The position numbers and the translations under genes were made by a program. A model generated the notes under the pieces. It had not been told where the DNA came from. It searched no databases and saw only the letters and a program-made list of their open reading frames with translations. DNA of 64,000 nucleotides from UBA1664 sp964531715. GTDB taxonomy: Bacteria; Pseudomonadota; Alphaproteobacteria; Micavibrionales; UBA1664. Where the stretch lies: NCBI GenBank assembly GCA_964531715.1, contig CAZHEE010000001.1:62001-126000 (forward strand), written 5' to 3'. Shown here piece after piece: positions 7,974 through 17,731 of this stretch; the stretch's first letter is position 1, and every line of letters begins with the position of its first letter.

Positions 7974-10040
7974 TCAGTGAACAGTCTTAATCATAGGTTT
8001 TTTATTACTATTAACATAAACCATCGTTGCGCCATGACGCCAGACATCAAAGCGGTCGATAATTGTTTTGGATTGGCATTGTCTTTTTGAAGCAGGAATG
8101 CTGGCGATAAGAATATCGGCTGTCTCACAAGCTTTTTTAAGGCCGAGCGGGTTTATGAGTATTGTAATTTTAGTATCATAAAAGGCTACATTACACAAAA
8201 AATCATCGCATTGAATAGTTTCAGAGTTTAAATTTATACCATCCTTATAATTCGGGATATCCACATCAGGGGCATAACCATGAAAGCCAAACCAATGGCG
8301 CTTAAGATAGCCATTCATCTTACCAATGAGTAATAAATTATCCGCATACTTATCCACAACCAGAATAGCTTTCATATCATCCGAAATCATGATGCTTTGC
8401 GTTTGCCGCGTGAGTGTCAGTGTCAAGGCAAGTATAATTAAAAACAGCCCGCCCCATCGCAAACATCCTTGCCATAATAAGAGCCAGATAAATCCGATAC
8501 TGATTAAAATTGTCTCAAAAATTGATGGTGTCGGAATATAAAGTGATGCATAAGGATAAGCCGCGATCGACTCGGCCGTGAGGAGTATGGCGGCAATTCC
8601 CTCCTCCATAACTGTCCAAAATATGCCATCCGCCTCAAACGGAATGAGAAGCGTTCCGATCAATCCGAACGGCATCACTAAAAATGCCATAATCGGCATG
8701 GCGACAATATTTGACAATACCGACCAGACGGCAAAGCGATTGAAAAACAAAACGGAAAATGGCGCGGTGGCAAGCGTTGCGATAATAGATGTCACAATAA
8801 TACCGAACAGATAGTAAAAAGGTCGCCAGACAGGCCTGTATGCATTCGCATTGACCAGTAATTTATTACCTATCTCACGATAAAAAACGATAAGTGCAGC
8901 GACTGCGGCGAATGATAAAATAAAGCTTGGTCCAGTGACACTTTCAGGGGTCACAATCATGACAACCAACGCGGCAAGCGCAACAAGCCGCATATTGAGC
9001 GCTGACCTGTCTAAAATGACTGCCAATAACACAAGCGAAGTCATTATAAACGCACGAATGGTCGGTACGGTCGCGCCTGCCAGTAACATATAGCCGAATG
9101 CGATGAGAATAGCGCAAACCGCTGCCCATTTCTTGATGGGGTAGCGCAACGCCAATCGTGGAACGCAGGATAACCCTAGCCTGACAAAGAAGAAAACGCA
9201 GCCTGCGACCAAACCGATATGAAGCCCTGATATAGCCAATAAATGCGCCAATCCCGATATCCGCAAATTCTCTGCATCATCTTTTAAAATGCCAGCGCGT
9301 TCCCCTGTCAACAGAGCTTGAGCGATAGCCGCATGACGCGCATCCATGCTATCATAGAGCCGTTCGCCTATATGGGCCCTGAATTGTTCTAAATGACCCG
9401 AATTTGACCTGTCTTGGGATAGCAAAATAGGGTCAGAAAGCGTAAAGCCAACCGCACTAATTCCTTGAAAATAGGCTTTACGACTAAAATCAAAACCACC
9501 GGGATAGCTTGGCTCAGCCGGGGGAATAAGCCGCGCTTTGACTTTAACCTTATTCCCTGCTTTGTAACTATCACGATCAATATGATAGCTTTTAAGCCTT
9601 ATTCTGAGAACATCATTGTTGACTTCAACATTTTTTAAAACAACGCGATGCGCCCTGTCACCTTGAAGTGGTGTGATAGACTCAATAACGCCTATGATTT
9701 CTATAGTCCGCGTTTCCTTTTTAAGTAATATCGTCTCGATACCGCCATCCCGAAAATGACCCAAAGCATAGCCGCATAAGATGAAGCATAATGCGGTTAT
9801 TGACATCAAAATGACCTGATTTTGACCCGTTTTTTGATAATTGACCCAAAGCATACATGTCAAAAATGATGCAAATATAACCGAGCCGTAGATGAAAGCT
9901 TGAGGCAAAAAGTCTGGATTTTGAAAATATAAAATAATGCCCAAGCCAACACACACAGGTGACCATAGAAAAAGATTAGGGCGCTGCCGCGCAACCTCAC
10001 CTTTTAAAAAATTAAACACAGATTGCAGTTTGCGATGCAT
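7974..10040 (-). CDS. comEC: ComEC/Rec2-family membrane channel, no C-terminal hydrolase domain
   Basis: Integral membrane protein, about 688 aa, related to the DNA-uptake channel ComEC. An N-terminal DUF4131 region (about 30-190) has an OB-like segment, then the polytopic Competence core (about 220-500) carries LAHLLAISGLHIGLVAG. The C-terminus is short and lacks the metallo-beta-lactamase HxHxDH motif, as in many alphaproteobacterial forms. The start at 10040 (MHRKLQSVF) is preferred; the first ATG at 10091 would leave only 2 bp to the divergent gltX. No other competence gene is in the window, so actual DNA uptake is not shown. Confidence 0.88.
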   Translation of the reverse strand: MHRKLQSVFNFLKGEVARQRPNLFLWSPVCVGLGIILYFQNPDFLPQAFIYGSVIFASFLTCMLWVNYQKTGQNQVILMSITALCFILCGYALGHFRDGGIETILLKKETRTIEIIGVIESITPLQGDRAHRVVLKNVEVNNDVLRIRLKSYHIDRDSYKAGNKVKVKARLIPPAEPSYPGGFDFSRKAYFQGISAVGFTLSDPILLSQDRSNSGHLEQFRAHIGERLYDSMDARHAAIAQALLTGERAGILKDDAENLRISGLAHLLAISGLHIGLVAGCVFFFVRLGLSCVPRLALRYPIKKWAAVCAILIAFGYMLLAGATVPTIRAFIMTSLVLLAVILDRSALNMRLVALAALVVMIVTPESVTGPSFILSFAAVAALIVFYREIGNKLLVNANAYRPVWRPFYYLFGIIVTSIIATLATAPFSVLFFNRFAVWSVLSNIVAMPIMAFLVMPFGLIGTLLIPFEADGIFWTVMEEGIAAILLTAESIAAYPYASLYIPTPSIFETILISIGFIWLLLWQGCLRWGGLFLIILALTLTLTRQTQSIMISDDMKAILVVDKYADNLLLIGKMNGYLKRHWFGFHGYAPDVDIPNYKDGINLNSETIQCDDFLCNVAFYDTKITILINPLGLKKACETADILIASIPASKRQCQSKTIIDRFDVWRHGATMVYVNSNKKPMIKTVH

Positions 10041-10093
10041 TTGGCTATTCTTCCCCCCTACCCTGCAATCGTTTGTATAAGGAATAATCACCC

Positions 10094-11473
10094 ATGTCCA
10101 TCATTACCCGTTTCCCGCCATCTCCCACGGGATTTTTGCATATCGGATCGGCGCGAACCGCGCTTTTTAACTGGGCATTTGCAAAGGCGAATGGGGGTAA
10201 AATGCGCTTGCGCATTGAGGATACGGACAAGGCGCGGTCAACGTATGAGTCTGTGCAAGCAATCTTTGATGGTCTCAAATGGCTAGGCCTTGATTATGAT
10301 GGTGAAGCGGTTTTTCAAACGCACAATGAAGAGCGTCACAGGCAAGTCGCGCAAGAGTTGCTTGCCCAAGGTAAAGCCTATTATTGCTATTGTTCCCCTA
10401 ATGAGCTGAGCGCAATGCGTGAAAAAGGTCATGGTTATGACCGCAGATGGCGTGACCGTGATGCGGCGGATGCACCCGAGGATGTGCCGCCTGTGATCCG
10501 CATAAAAGCACCCTTAGAAGGATCAATAACATTGCATGACAATGTTCAGGGAGAGGTCACAATAGATGCAAAGCAGCTCGACGATTTTATCATTCTGCGC
10601 GCGGACGGCTCGCCGACATATATGCTTTCTGTCGTTGTTGATGACCATGATATGGGCGTAACCCATGTCATTCGCGGTGATGATCACTTAAATAATACAT
10701 TTCGCCAAAATGTGATTATTGAGGCCATGGGTTGGGATTTACCCATTTACGCCCATATACCGCTCATCCATGGTGAGGATGGGGCAAAGCTTTCAAAACG
10801 TCATGGGGCGTTATCTGTGATGGAGTATGACGCGATGGGCTACCTCCCCGATGCGCTTAGCAATTATCTGATGCGCCTAGGTTGGAGCCATGGCGATGAT
10901 GAGATTTTCTCACGTGAACAGATTATTGATTGGTTTACGCTTGAAGCCATTAACAAAGCCCCGGCACGGATGGATTTTAAGAAACTGAATGATATTAATG
11001 CGCACTATCTTCGCGAGGCCAAGCCTGAATATTTGGTCACTGAAATCCTGAAACGCACAGATCATGATGTTTCCGACACGCAAATTCAATGGCTTAAAAA
11101 AGGATTAACCAATCTGACTTTAAGAGCCGAAACACTGAACCAATTAGTCACCGAAGCCGAGATTTACATTGCGCCAATCACTTATAATGAGAAAGCGCAA
11201 AAAGCAATTGATAGCGGGCAATATGCTCTAAGTGAGCTACATACATCCTTAACCGCACTCGAAAAATTTGATGAAAACACCATAACTGAAACTGTGCAAA
11301 AAATTGTGGATAAAAAATTTGAAGGAAAATTTGGTAAAGTCGGCATGCCTTTAAGAGCGGCTTTGACTGGACGATCCAGCTCCCCTTCAGTTGCCTCCAT
11401 TGCCGTTGCCCTGGGGAAAAGTGAAACATTGGCACGTGTGGATAAAGCCTTGCAAAAAACGCAAATGACTTAA
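10094..11473 (+). CDS. gltX: Glutamyl-tRNA synthetase
   Basis: Charges tRNA-Glu (and possibly tRNA-Gln, if non-discriminating) with glutamate. 459 aa, class I: the HIGH-type motif is PSPTGFLHIGSAR near the N-terminus, and the KMSKS-type motif is KLSKRHG at about residue 233. The RBS AAGGAAT is 8 bp upstream of the ATG. It is divergent from comEC and followed by gltA after 72 bp on the same strand. Alphaproteobacteria often carry two gltX copies; only one is visible here. Confidence 0.97.
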   Translation: MSIITRFPPSPTGFLHIGSARTALFNWAFAKANGGKMRLRIEDTDKARSTYESVQAIFDGLKWLGLDYDGEAVFQTHNEERHRQVAQELLAQGKAYYCYCSPNELSAMREKGHGYDRRWRDRDAADAPEDVPPVIRIKAPLEGSITLHDNVQGEVTIDAKQLDDFIILRADGSPTYMLSVVVDDHDMGVTHVIRGDDHLNNTFRQNVIIEAMGWDLPIYAHIPLIHGEDGAKLSKRHGALSVMEYDAMGYLPDALSNYLMRLGWSHGDDEIFSREQIIDWFTLEAINKAPARMDFKKLNDINAHYLREAKPEYLVTEILKRTDHDVSDTQIQWLKKGLTNLTLRAETLNQLVTEAEIYIAPITYNEKAQKAIDSGQYALSELHTSLTALEKFDENTITETVQKIVDKKFEGKFGKVGMPLRAALTGRSSSPSVASIAVALGKSETLARVDKALQKTQMT

Positions 11474-11545
11474 TCTTTTCTTAAGAGTTTGAGCGCAGGA
11501 TTATATCATCTAACTCCATTTTTTTTCTCAAAGGATTTTAAACTC

Positions 11546-12844
11546 ATGAAAACTGATAATACATTTACGCTGACAAATAATGACACTAATGAAAGTTGGG
11601 AATTGCCCGTTTTGGAAGGTACGGAAGGGCCGAGCGTGATTGATGTTCGAAAACTTTACGCACAAACAGGGCATTTTACTTTCGACCCGTCTTATACGTC
11701 GACAGCTTCATGCAAATCGCGCCTGACATTTATTGATGGTGAAAAAGGCGTTCTCATGCATCGTGGCTACACGATTGAGGAATTGACCGAGCATAGCACT
11801 TTTTTAGAGGTTGCTTACCTTCTCCTCGAAGGGGATTTGCCGAATAAAACTCAGCTTGATAAATTTACCCATAATGTTACGTATCACACGATGGTGCATG
11901 AGCAGTTGCACAAGTTTTTCAGTGGCTTTCGCCGTGATGCCCATCCGATGGCGATTATGTGCGGCGTTGTTGGTGCGCTCTCTGCCTTTTATCATGACTC
12001 ACTCGACATTTGGGATCCGAAGCAACGCGAAATATCGGCGCATCGCCTGATTGCAAAAATCCCGACACTCGCCGCCATGACCATGAAATACGCAATGGGG
12101 CAGCCTTTTGTCTATCCGCGCAATGATTTGAATTATGCGGAGAATTTCCTGCATATGTGTTTCGCGCTTCCTGCCGAGCCTTTTAGGGTTAGCAAGACAT
12201 TAGCAAAGGCCATGGATAAAATCATGATCCTTCACGCCGATCATGAACAAAACGCATCAACCTCAACTGTTAGGCTTGCAGGGTCTTCACAGGCCAACCC
12301 GTTTGCCTGTATCAGTAGCGGTATCACATCCCTATGGGGTCCTGCCCATGGTGGGGCAAATCAGGCAGTTCTCGCAATGCTCAGGGAAATTGGCTCAAAA
12401 GAGCGTATTCCAGAATTTATTGAACGGGCAAAGGATAAGGATGACCCTTTCCGCCTCATGGGCTTCGGTCACCGCGTTTATAAGAATTATGACCCGCGTG
12501 CGGGCGTGTTGAAACAATCTTGCGATGAAGTTTTGGATGAACTTGGCGTTGAGAATGAACCGCTTCTTGATATTGCACGTGAGTTGGAGCGTATCGCCTT
12601 ACAAGATGAGTATTTTGTAAGCCGTAAACTCTTCCCGAATGTTGATTTCTATTCCGGTATTATCTTGAAAGCTATGGGCTTCCCCGAAGAAATGTTCACG
12701 GTGCTATTTGCAGTAGGGCGAACAGTCGGATGGGTCGCACAATGGAAAGAAATGATTGAGGAGCCAACTTTACGCATCGGTCGCCCGCGCCAGCTTTATA
12801 CCGGCCCTCAAAAAAGAGATTATGTGCCCGTTGAGGGGAGGTAG
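11546..12844 (+). CDS. gltA: Citrate synthase (type II)
   Basis: Condenses oxaloacetate and acetyl-CoA to citrate, the entry step of the TCA cycle. About 432 aa. The ATG at 11546 (MKTDNTFTL) has the RBS AAAGGA upstream and matches the family N-terminus; the ORF is open back to 11489. Active-site segments are HADHEQNASTSTVRLAGS and GFGHRVYKNYDPR, and the C-terminal IGRPRQLYTG is typical. It follows gltX, a frequent alphaproteobacterial pairing. A family B palindromic element follows before the convergent lpxB. Confidence 0.97.
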   Translation: MKTDNTFTLTNNDTNESWELPVLEGTEGPSVIDVRKLYAQTGHFTFDPSYTSTASCKSRLTFIDGEKGVLMHRGYTIEELTEHSTFLEVAYLLLEGDLPNKTQLDKFTHNVTYHTMVHEQLHKFFSGFRRDAHPMAIMCGVVGALSAFYHDSLDIWDPKQREISAHRLIAKIPTLAAMTMKYAMGQPFVYPRNDLNYAENFLHMCFALPAEPFRVSKTLAKAMDKIMILHADHEQNASTSTVRLAGSSQANPFACISSGITSLWGPAHGGANQAVLAMLREIGSKERIPEFIERAKDKDDPFRLMGFGHRVYKNYDPRAGVLKQSCDEVLDELGVENEPLLDIARELERIALQDEYFVSRKLFPNVDFYSGIILKAMGFPEEMFTVLFAVGRTVGWVAQWKEMIEEPTLRIGRPRQLYTGPQKRDYVPVEGR

Positions 12845-12856
12845 CTTTGAAGCCAT

Positions 12857-12940
12857 GTCATCCCGAGCGGAATAAAATGAAGCCGAGGGATCTAAATACT
12901 TTAATAGATCTCTCCATGCGCTGCGCTTAGTCGAGATGAC
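12857..12940. repeat. Palindromic element, family B, intergenic
   Basis: 84 bp between convergent gltA and lpxB, starting GTCATCCCGAGC and ending AGTCGAGATGAC. The inner arms are GAGGGATCT and AGATCTCTCC. It is the same element type as the copy inside trmB (1089-1161). It may also form a hairpin between the two convergent genes, but lacks a T-run. Confidence 0.85.
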
Positions 12941-12971
12941 AAGTATAGGTAAGATGTGCGTAGTAACGTAG

Positions 12972-14081
12972 CTATTTAAGCATCTCCAAAACATAATCGG
13001 CGGCTTGCTCAGACGGGGTGAGATTCGGATTTTCACCTTTTAACTTCTCCCGAATAAAACGCATATCTTCAGGCAAGTCGTGCAAAATGCGCTGCATAAT
13101 ATACTCCGCATTGCAATTATCCTGAATACATTCAGGGATTATTTCTTTACCAGCCAGAATATTTGCGAGGTGAGCATATGGCGTTTTGACAAGCCTCTTT
13201 AAAATCTGCCATGTCACCTTATTCATTTTATAGGCAATCACATGCGGGCAATTTGCAACTGCCAGTTCTAGCCCGACTGTCCCTGATTTTGCCAAGGCAA
13301 ATGGAGCGTTAAGCATGGCACCATATCGATTTTCAGGGTCAATATAGATATAATTCAGCCCTAAAAACTCTTCATCTAACATGTTACGAAACTCATCAAA
13401 GGCAACAATATGTGCCTGTAAATCAGGATTCATTGTTTTCATTTGATTAAATGTTTCACGAAAAATAGGTGCCATGCGTTTTACCTCACCCATGCGCGAG
13501 CCAGGAAAAATCAGAATATGATTAGGATGCTTTTCAGGAGATTCTTTAGTAAAGCCAGAAGATAATTTATTGGAAAAAGCTTCTAAAATCGGGTGTCCGC
13601 AAAACCTGGCATCCAATCCTTCATTTTTAAAATAGTCAGGCTCAAACGGGAGCAAGCATATCAACCCGTCAAAAAGTTGCGCCATTTTTTTTGCCCTTTG
13701 TGGTCGCCAAGCCCATACAGTCGGCGCAACATAATGAATAAATTGCGTATTCGGGCATTTTTTTCGCGCGCGTTTGACAACCGGCTTGCAAAAGTCAGGG
13801 GCGTCAATCGTAATCACGATATCAGGTTGTTTTGCCTCAATATCCCTGACCGTTTGATAGACACGCCGTGTAATTTTCGGCAAGCGCGGCAAAATTTCCG
13901 CCAAGCCCATGACCGATAAATCTTGCATTGGAAACAGGCTGTTCAAGCCTTGAGCCTGCATCATATCACCGCCGACACCATAAAATGTCGCTGCCGGTTC
14001 TTTATTCTTAATCGCTTCCATCAAACGACCGCCGAGCACATCGCCCGAAGCCTCCCCCGCGATGAGATAGATATCAGGCAT
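12972..14081 (-). CDS. lpxB: Lipid-A-disaccharide synthase
   Basis: Transfers 2,3-diacylglucosamine-1-phosphate from UDP-2,3-diacylglucosamine onto lipid X, giving the lipid A disaccharide at the inner membrane. About 369 aa. The start at 14081 (MPDIYLIAGEASGDVLGG) matches the family N-terminus and overlaps lpxI by 8 bp; an upstream in-frame ATG would lengthen the overlap without adding conserved residues. Key segments are GVGGDMMQAQG, VAPTVWAWRPQRAKK and FPGSRMGEV. Last gene of the long cluster from rpsB. Confidence 0.96.
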   Translation of the reverse strand: MPDIYLIAGEASGDVLGGRLMEAIKNKEPAATFYGVGGDMMQAQGLNSLFPMQDLSVMGLAEILPRLPKITRRVYQTVRDIEAKQPDIVITIDAPDFCKPVVKRARKKCPNTQFIHYVAPTVWAWRPQRAKKMAQLFDGLICLLPFEPDYFKNEGLDARFCGHPILEAFSNKLSSGFTKESPEKHPNHILIFPGSRMGEVKRMAPIFRETFNQMKTMNPDLQAHIVAFDEFRNMLDEEFLGLNYIYIDPENRYGAMLNAPFALAKSGTVGLELAVANCPHVIAYKMNKVTWQILKRLVKTPYAHLANILAGKEIIPECIQDNCNAEYIMQRILHDLPEDMRFIREKLKGENPNLTPSEQAADYVLEMLK

Positions 14082-14883
14082 TGCGCGCCTCAATAAATAA
14101 TCCATGCGCATGAGCGTAGTCGACCATGTCATCTTTATTCACCATAAAAACACTATCCGCCTCTACAACCATGCCAAGACATTTTTTCTCGTACAAAGCC
14201 TTTAATGTATGAATGCCTGTTGTCGGGCGGTCAAGGTCTCGGTCTTGTTGTGGCTTAACAAATTTGAACAAGATCGAGCCTTCATATCCGTGCTCTTTAA
14301 TGAGGGCAGTCGTCCCTGCCCTATCCTCGTAAGCAAATGTGCCGTCTTTATGCAATAATACCGACTGCCCCTTGTCATGCCGCCCATGGTGAAGCGTTTC
14401 TTCGATTGCTTTTTGAATATCAGAAGCTGAAAGCTTGCATCGCTCTTGTGTCAAGGTGCCTTGCGCTGCTGTGAGATTATTGAGATAGCGGTCAATTCCG
14501 ACAATTTTAAAGCCTTCTTGCTCAATGTCCTGCTTCAATAATTTTAAAAGGTTATCATCACCGCGCCCATAAGATTTTGCAATTTTTCCAAGCGTTTTTA
14601 GCCCACGTAAATCAGGCCGCAAAGATTTCAGAGACGGCTTTTGAAGCGAGCCGACCATAACAACATGGTTTACCTTATTCTTTTTAAAGAACTTAAAAAT
14701 TTCACCGACTTTCTCTAGCCGTGTTTCTAGCAAAGGGATTGCAACGTCATATGGCTGATACTTCAGATTTTTAAAACGTACGACGCAAATCGGAATAGTA
14801 TTCTGAACACAATGTTCAATCAGCTGATGCGGTAAATCACCTTCACCGGCCAATAAGCCGACACACTCTATTTCGGCTGACAT
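14074..14883 (-). CDS. lpxI: UDP-2,3-diacylglucosamine diphosphatase, LpxI type
   Basis: Hydrolyses UDP-2,3-diacylglucosamine to lipid X, the substrate of LpxB. 269 aa. The alphaproteobacterial LpxI family (formerly DUF1009) is identified by GLLAGEGDLPHQLIEHC, by SYGRGDDNLLKLL, and by the C-terminal DLDRPTTGIHTL. It replaces the unrelated LpxH of enterobacteria. It overlaps lpxA by 16 bp and lpxB by 8 bp, so translational coupling in the lipid A cluster is likely. Confidence 0.95.
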   Translation of the reverse strand: MSAEIECVGLLAGEGDLPHQLIEHCVQNTIPICVVRFKNLKYQPYDVAIPLLETRLEKVGEIFKFFKKNKVNHVVMVGSLQKPSLKSLRPDLRGLKTLGKIAKSYGRGDDNLLKLLKQDIEQEGFKIVGIDRYLNNLTAAQGTLTQERCKLSASDIQKAIEETLHHGRHDKGQSVLLHKDGTFAYEDRAGTTALIKEHGYEGSILFKFVKPQQDRDLDRPTTGIHTLKALYEKKCLGMVVEADSVFMVNKDDMVDYAHAHGLFIEARNA

Positions 14884-15656
14884 AGCGGTTGTTTGCGCTC
14901 GCTCGTGATAAAATCAATCATCGCACTGACCGTATCATGCCCTTTATATTTCTCGGCCGTCTGCTCAAGGCGGGTTTTGAAGGTCTCGCCATTATCACTA
15001 AACAGCATTTTATAAGCACCCATAATGGACTTAATATCCTCTTTTGAAAAACCATTTCTGTCCAATCCGATATGATTAAGCCCTGCCAGTTTTGACCGCT
15101 CGCCTTTCACAAGACCGTAAGGGATGACATCACTTTCAACCGCAGACATACCGCCGATAATCGCATAATCGCCGATTTTTACAAATTGGTGATAAGCAGA
15201 TAACCCGCCGAGAATTGTGTAATTGCCGATTGTTACATGCCCGGCAAGTGTTGCGTTATTGGCAAACACATTACCGTTTCCGACCACGCAATCATGCGCG
15301 ATATGAACCCCGATCATCAGAAGGTTACTGTTCCCAATGACTGTTTTACCTGTGCCGCTCACTGTTCCCGGGTTTACCGTTACATGCTCACGGAAAGTGT
15401 TACCATTCCCGATAATAATCTCTGTCGGCTCGCCTTTATACTTCAAATCCTGCGGTTGCATCATGCTGACAAACGGAAAAATCTGATTATCATCACCAAG
15501 AGTTACATGGCAATCAATCACAATATGCGAATGAAGCTTACAATTTTTACCAATTTTAACATTTGCACCGATAATACAAAATGGTCCAATGCTTGAGCCT
15601 TCACCAATATGTGCGGCAGGGTCAATGATTGCGGTTGGGTGAATTTCAGTTGTCAT
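14868..15656 (-). CDS. lpxA: UDP-N-acetylglucosamine O-acyltransferase
   Basis: First step of lipid A synthesis: transfers a 3-hydroxyacyl chain from ACP to UDP-GlcNAc. About 262 aa. The left-handed beta-helix hexapeptide repeats fill residues 1-185 and include IHPTAIIDPAAHIGEGSSIG and GNSNLLMIGVHIAHDCVVG, which holds the catalytic His. The C-terminal helical part starts near GLNHIGLDRNGFS. The start at 15656 (MTTEIHPTA) is chosen over the ORF's first ATG at 15689 because it matches the family N-terminus. Confidence 0.96.
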   Translation of the reverse strand: MTTEIHPTAIIDPAAHIGEGSSIGPFCIIGANVKIGKNCKLHSHIVIDCHVTLGDDNQIFPFVSMMQPQDLKYKGEPTEIIIGNGNTFREHVTVNPGTVSGTGKTVIGNSNLLMIGVHIAHDCVVGNGNVFANNATLAGHVTIGNYTILGGLSAYHQFVKIGDYAIIGGMSAVESDVIPYGLVKGERSKLAGLNHIGLDRNGFSKEDIKSIMGAYKMLFSDNGETFKTRLEQTAEKYKGHDTVSAMIDFITSERKQPLCQPK

Positions 15657-15716
15657 TATAATTAAGTTTATGGATGATTCATGTGCCACCTTAAAGACAC
15701 GTAAGATAACAAAATG

Positions 15717-16190
15717 TTACAAGTCAGGCTTTGAGCCGTCCTCATTCATAATCATGGCGGTAAAGACAGCCTCGGCATGGATAGCCTCACCAACACGCGC
15801 AATGCCTTTAAATTTCCAGATTGCGCCGCGACCTTTAATCACATCAACACGAATGTGGAGAGCATCACCGGGAGTAACGGGTTTGCGGAATTTTGCCTCT
15901 TCAATCGACATGAAAAATACAATTTTGCCTTTGGCTTTCTCGCCCAAGGTTTTAACAACGAGCGCACCTGATGTCTGCGCCATGGCTTCAACAATCAGGA
16001 CACCCGGCATAATCGGATATTGCGGAAAATGCCCTTGAAAATGCGGTTCGTTAATTGTCACATTTTTTAAGCCAACGGCATACTCGCCATCCTTGATATC
16101 GACAATGCGATCAATGAGGAGAAATGGATAACGGTGGGGGATAAGCCCCTGAATTTGATTGATATTAATGTAGTCTGAAGCATCTGTCAT
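15717..16190 (-). CDS. fabZ: 3-hydroxyacyl-ACP dehydratase FabZ
   Basis: Dehydrates beta-hydroxyacyl-ACP in fatty acid elongation and competes with LpxA/LpxD for 3-hydroxyacyl-ACP. 157-aa hotdog fold. The active-site segment is HFPQYPIMPGVLIVEAMAQ, with the conserved His and Glu, preceded by LIPHRYPFLLIDRI. It lies between lpxD and lpxA in the conserved order lpxD-fabZ-lpxA. Confidence 0.97.
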   Translation of the reverse strand: MTDASDYININQIQGLIPHRYPFLLIDRIVDIKDGEYAVGLKNVTINEPHFQGHFPQYPIMPGVLIVEAMAQTSGALVVKTLGEKAKGKIVFFMSIEEAKFRKPVTPGDALHIRVDVIKGRGAIWKFKGIARVGEAIHAEAVFTAMIMNEDGSKPDL

Positions 16191-16217
16191 AATGGATGTT
16201 ACTATGCTTATGCCGCT

Positions 16218-17177
16218 TTATTTTGACAAGAGTTTTTTTATTCGGGCCATTTCGCGCCAGAATTCTTTCATAGGGCGTGCAGGGAAGCCCATAACTTTTT
16301 GTCCTGCTTCAATGTCCTTTGTCACGCCGGATTGTGCGCCGACCTGCACTTGAGAGCCGATATTTAAGTGGCCTGCAACGCCTGCCTGTCCGCCAAAGAT
16401 GCAATAATCGCCGATTTCCGTGCTGCCTGAAATACCGACTTGGGAGACAATGACACATCCTCGACCGATTTTCACATTATGCCCGATTTGAACCAAATTA
16501 TCGATATAAGTGCCGTTGCCGATAACAGTGTCAGGCCCTGCACCACGGTCAATACAGGTATTCGCGCCGATATTGACATGATGTCCGACCATCACGCGCC
16601 CAAGCTGTGGCACGGGAATAAAGCCGGCAGGATCAATCGCGAAGCCGAAACCATCCTGCCCAATACGCGCACCCGTATGGACGCGGACATGATCGCCGAT
16701 AATAGAATGAGTGATTGTGACATTTGAACCGATATGGCAGTTATCGCCAATTTCAACGCCTTCGCCTATAAATGTATTTGCCTCAATGATACAGTTTTGA
16801 CCAATTTTTGCAGTTTCTGCGATAACGGCACTCTCATGAATTTGTGTTTTATCAGTTGAAGCATGTGGATAAAACAAAGTGGCGGCAAGCGCGTAAGATT
16901 TATAAGCCTGTTTTGAAACAAGTGGAATAACGTTCTGTGGCAGAGCCTCAAGCATTTTTTCGGAAAGAATGCAGGCAGATGCTCCAGTGTTTTTCAAATC
17001 ATCTTTATATTTTACATTATCAAGAAAAGTTAAATGTCCATCCTGCGCGTCTTTGAGCGATGCAACATCATTGATGGCTATATCCGCGTGCTCCGCGTTT
17101 ATTTCGCATTCAGCCTGCTTCGCAATCTTACCAAGTGTATATGGCCCTATATTTTCATGAAATCGCGCATCAGCCAT
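16218..17177 (-). CDS. lpxD: UDP-3-O-acylglucosamine N-acyltransferase
   Basis: Adds the second 3-hydroxyacyl chain (N-linked) to the lipid A precursor. 319 aa: an N-terminal uridine-binding domain (about 1-100), then a left-handed beta-helix of hexapeptide repeats with GQDGFGFAIDPAGF and the catalytic-type His in QIGHNVKIGRG. The short C-terminal helix starts at FPARPMKEFWR. It directly follows ompH (9 bp) in the bamA-ompH-lpxD-fabZ-lpxA order. Confidence 0.96.
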   Translation of the reverse strand: MADARFHENIGPYTLGKIAKQAECEINAEHADIAINDVASLKDAQDGHLTFLDNVKYKDDLKNTGASACILSEKMLEALPQNVIPLVSKQAYKSYALAATLFYPHASTDKTQIHESAVIAETAKIGQNCIIEANTFIGEGVEIGDNCHIGSNVTITHSIIGDHVRVHTGARIGQDGFGFAIDPAGFIPVPQLGRVMVGHHVNIGANTCIDRGAGPDTVIGNGTYIDNLVQIGHNVKIGRGCVIVSQVGISGSTEIGDYCIFGGQAGVAGHLNIGSQVQVGAQSGVTKDIEAGQKVMGFPARPMKEFWREMARIKKLLSK

Positions 17178-17186
17178 ATATAAAGA

Positions 17187-17720
17187 TTACTTTTTTACCT
17201 TCACTGTTTTAAGGTCTTTATTCAGACGCGTCATAACCTCGGCAGTGATATCTATATCACGTGAAACTGTCAGAATATCGGCGCGTGTTATGACCAAATC
17301 ATATTTGTTCTCAATCGTCATTTCATTGACAATCTCAACAATTTTACCACGAAGAACATTTAAAGCCTCGGCGACCGCCTTATCATTTTCAAGACCCAGT
17401 TTCTGCTGTTCCTTACGGCTATCTTGCAATGACTTTTGAAAAGCTTCAAATTCTTTTTTGAAGGCGGCCTCATCCTCGGCTTTACGAGCATCTATCACTT
17501 TTTGCTCGTTTTTCTTGAGCTTCTCTTCAAGGTTTTTGATATCTTCCTGATAATCTTTGAGAAGGTCTTTGCCCTGCCTTTGGATGGATTGTGCAGCCTT
17601 TGAATCATTCATGAGTTGTTGAACATCGACAACCGCGATTGAGAGTGGCTTATCTTCCTGCGCATAAACAGGCAAAGAAAAAGCCGAAAATAATGCTAAA
17701 GCGAAAATAAAAAATCTCAT
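17187..17720 (-). CDS. skp: OmpH/Skp-family periplasmic chaperone
   Basis: Periplasmic holdase for unfolded outer-membrane proteins on their way to BamA. 177 aa with a Sec signal peptide (MRFFIFALALFSAFSLPVYA, cleavage after about residue 20), then a long Lys/Glu/Gln-rich coiled coil (about 45-125), as in the tentacles of Skp. The gene starts 11 bp after bamA ends. Placement and fold make the call firm; sequence conservation in this family is low. Confidence 0.9.
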   Translation of the reverse strand: MRFFIFALALFSAFSLPVYAQEDKPLSIAVVDVQQLMNDSKAAQSIQRQGKDLLKDYQEDIKNLEEKLKKNEQKVIDARKAEDEAAFKKEFEAFQKSLQDSRKEQQKLGLENDKAVAEALNVLRGKIVEIVNEMTIENKYDLVITRADILTVSRDIDITAEVMTRLNKDLKTVKVKK

Positions 17721-17731
17721 ATCAAATACCC

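Noticed and set aside
7974..10040. ComEC considered truncated or a pseudogene
   Set aside because: The membrane core is intact and alphaproteobacterial ComEC proteins often lack the C-terminal hydrolase domain.
13537..13570. SSGFTKES in LpxB resembling the DSGFRQND peptide of the half element
   Set aside because: The DNA lacks the paired hairpin arms and LpxB has normal length there, so no insertion is supported.
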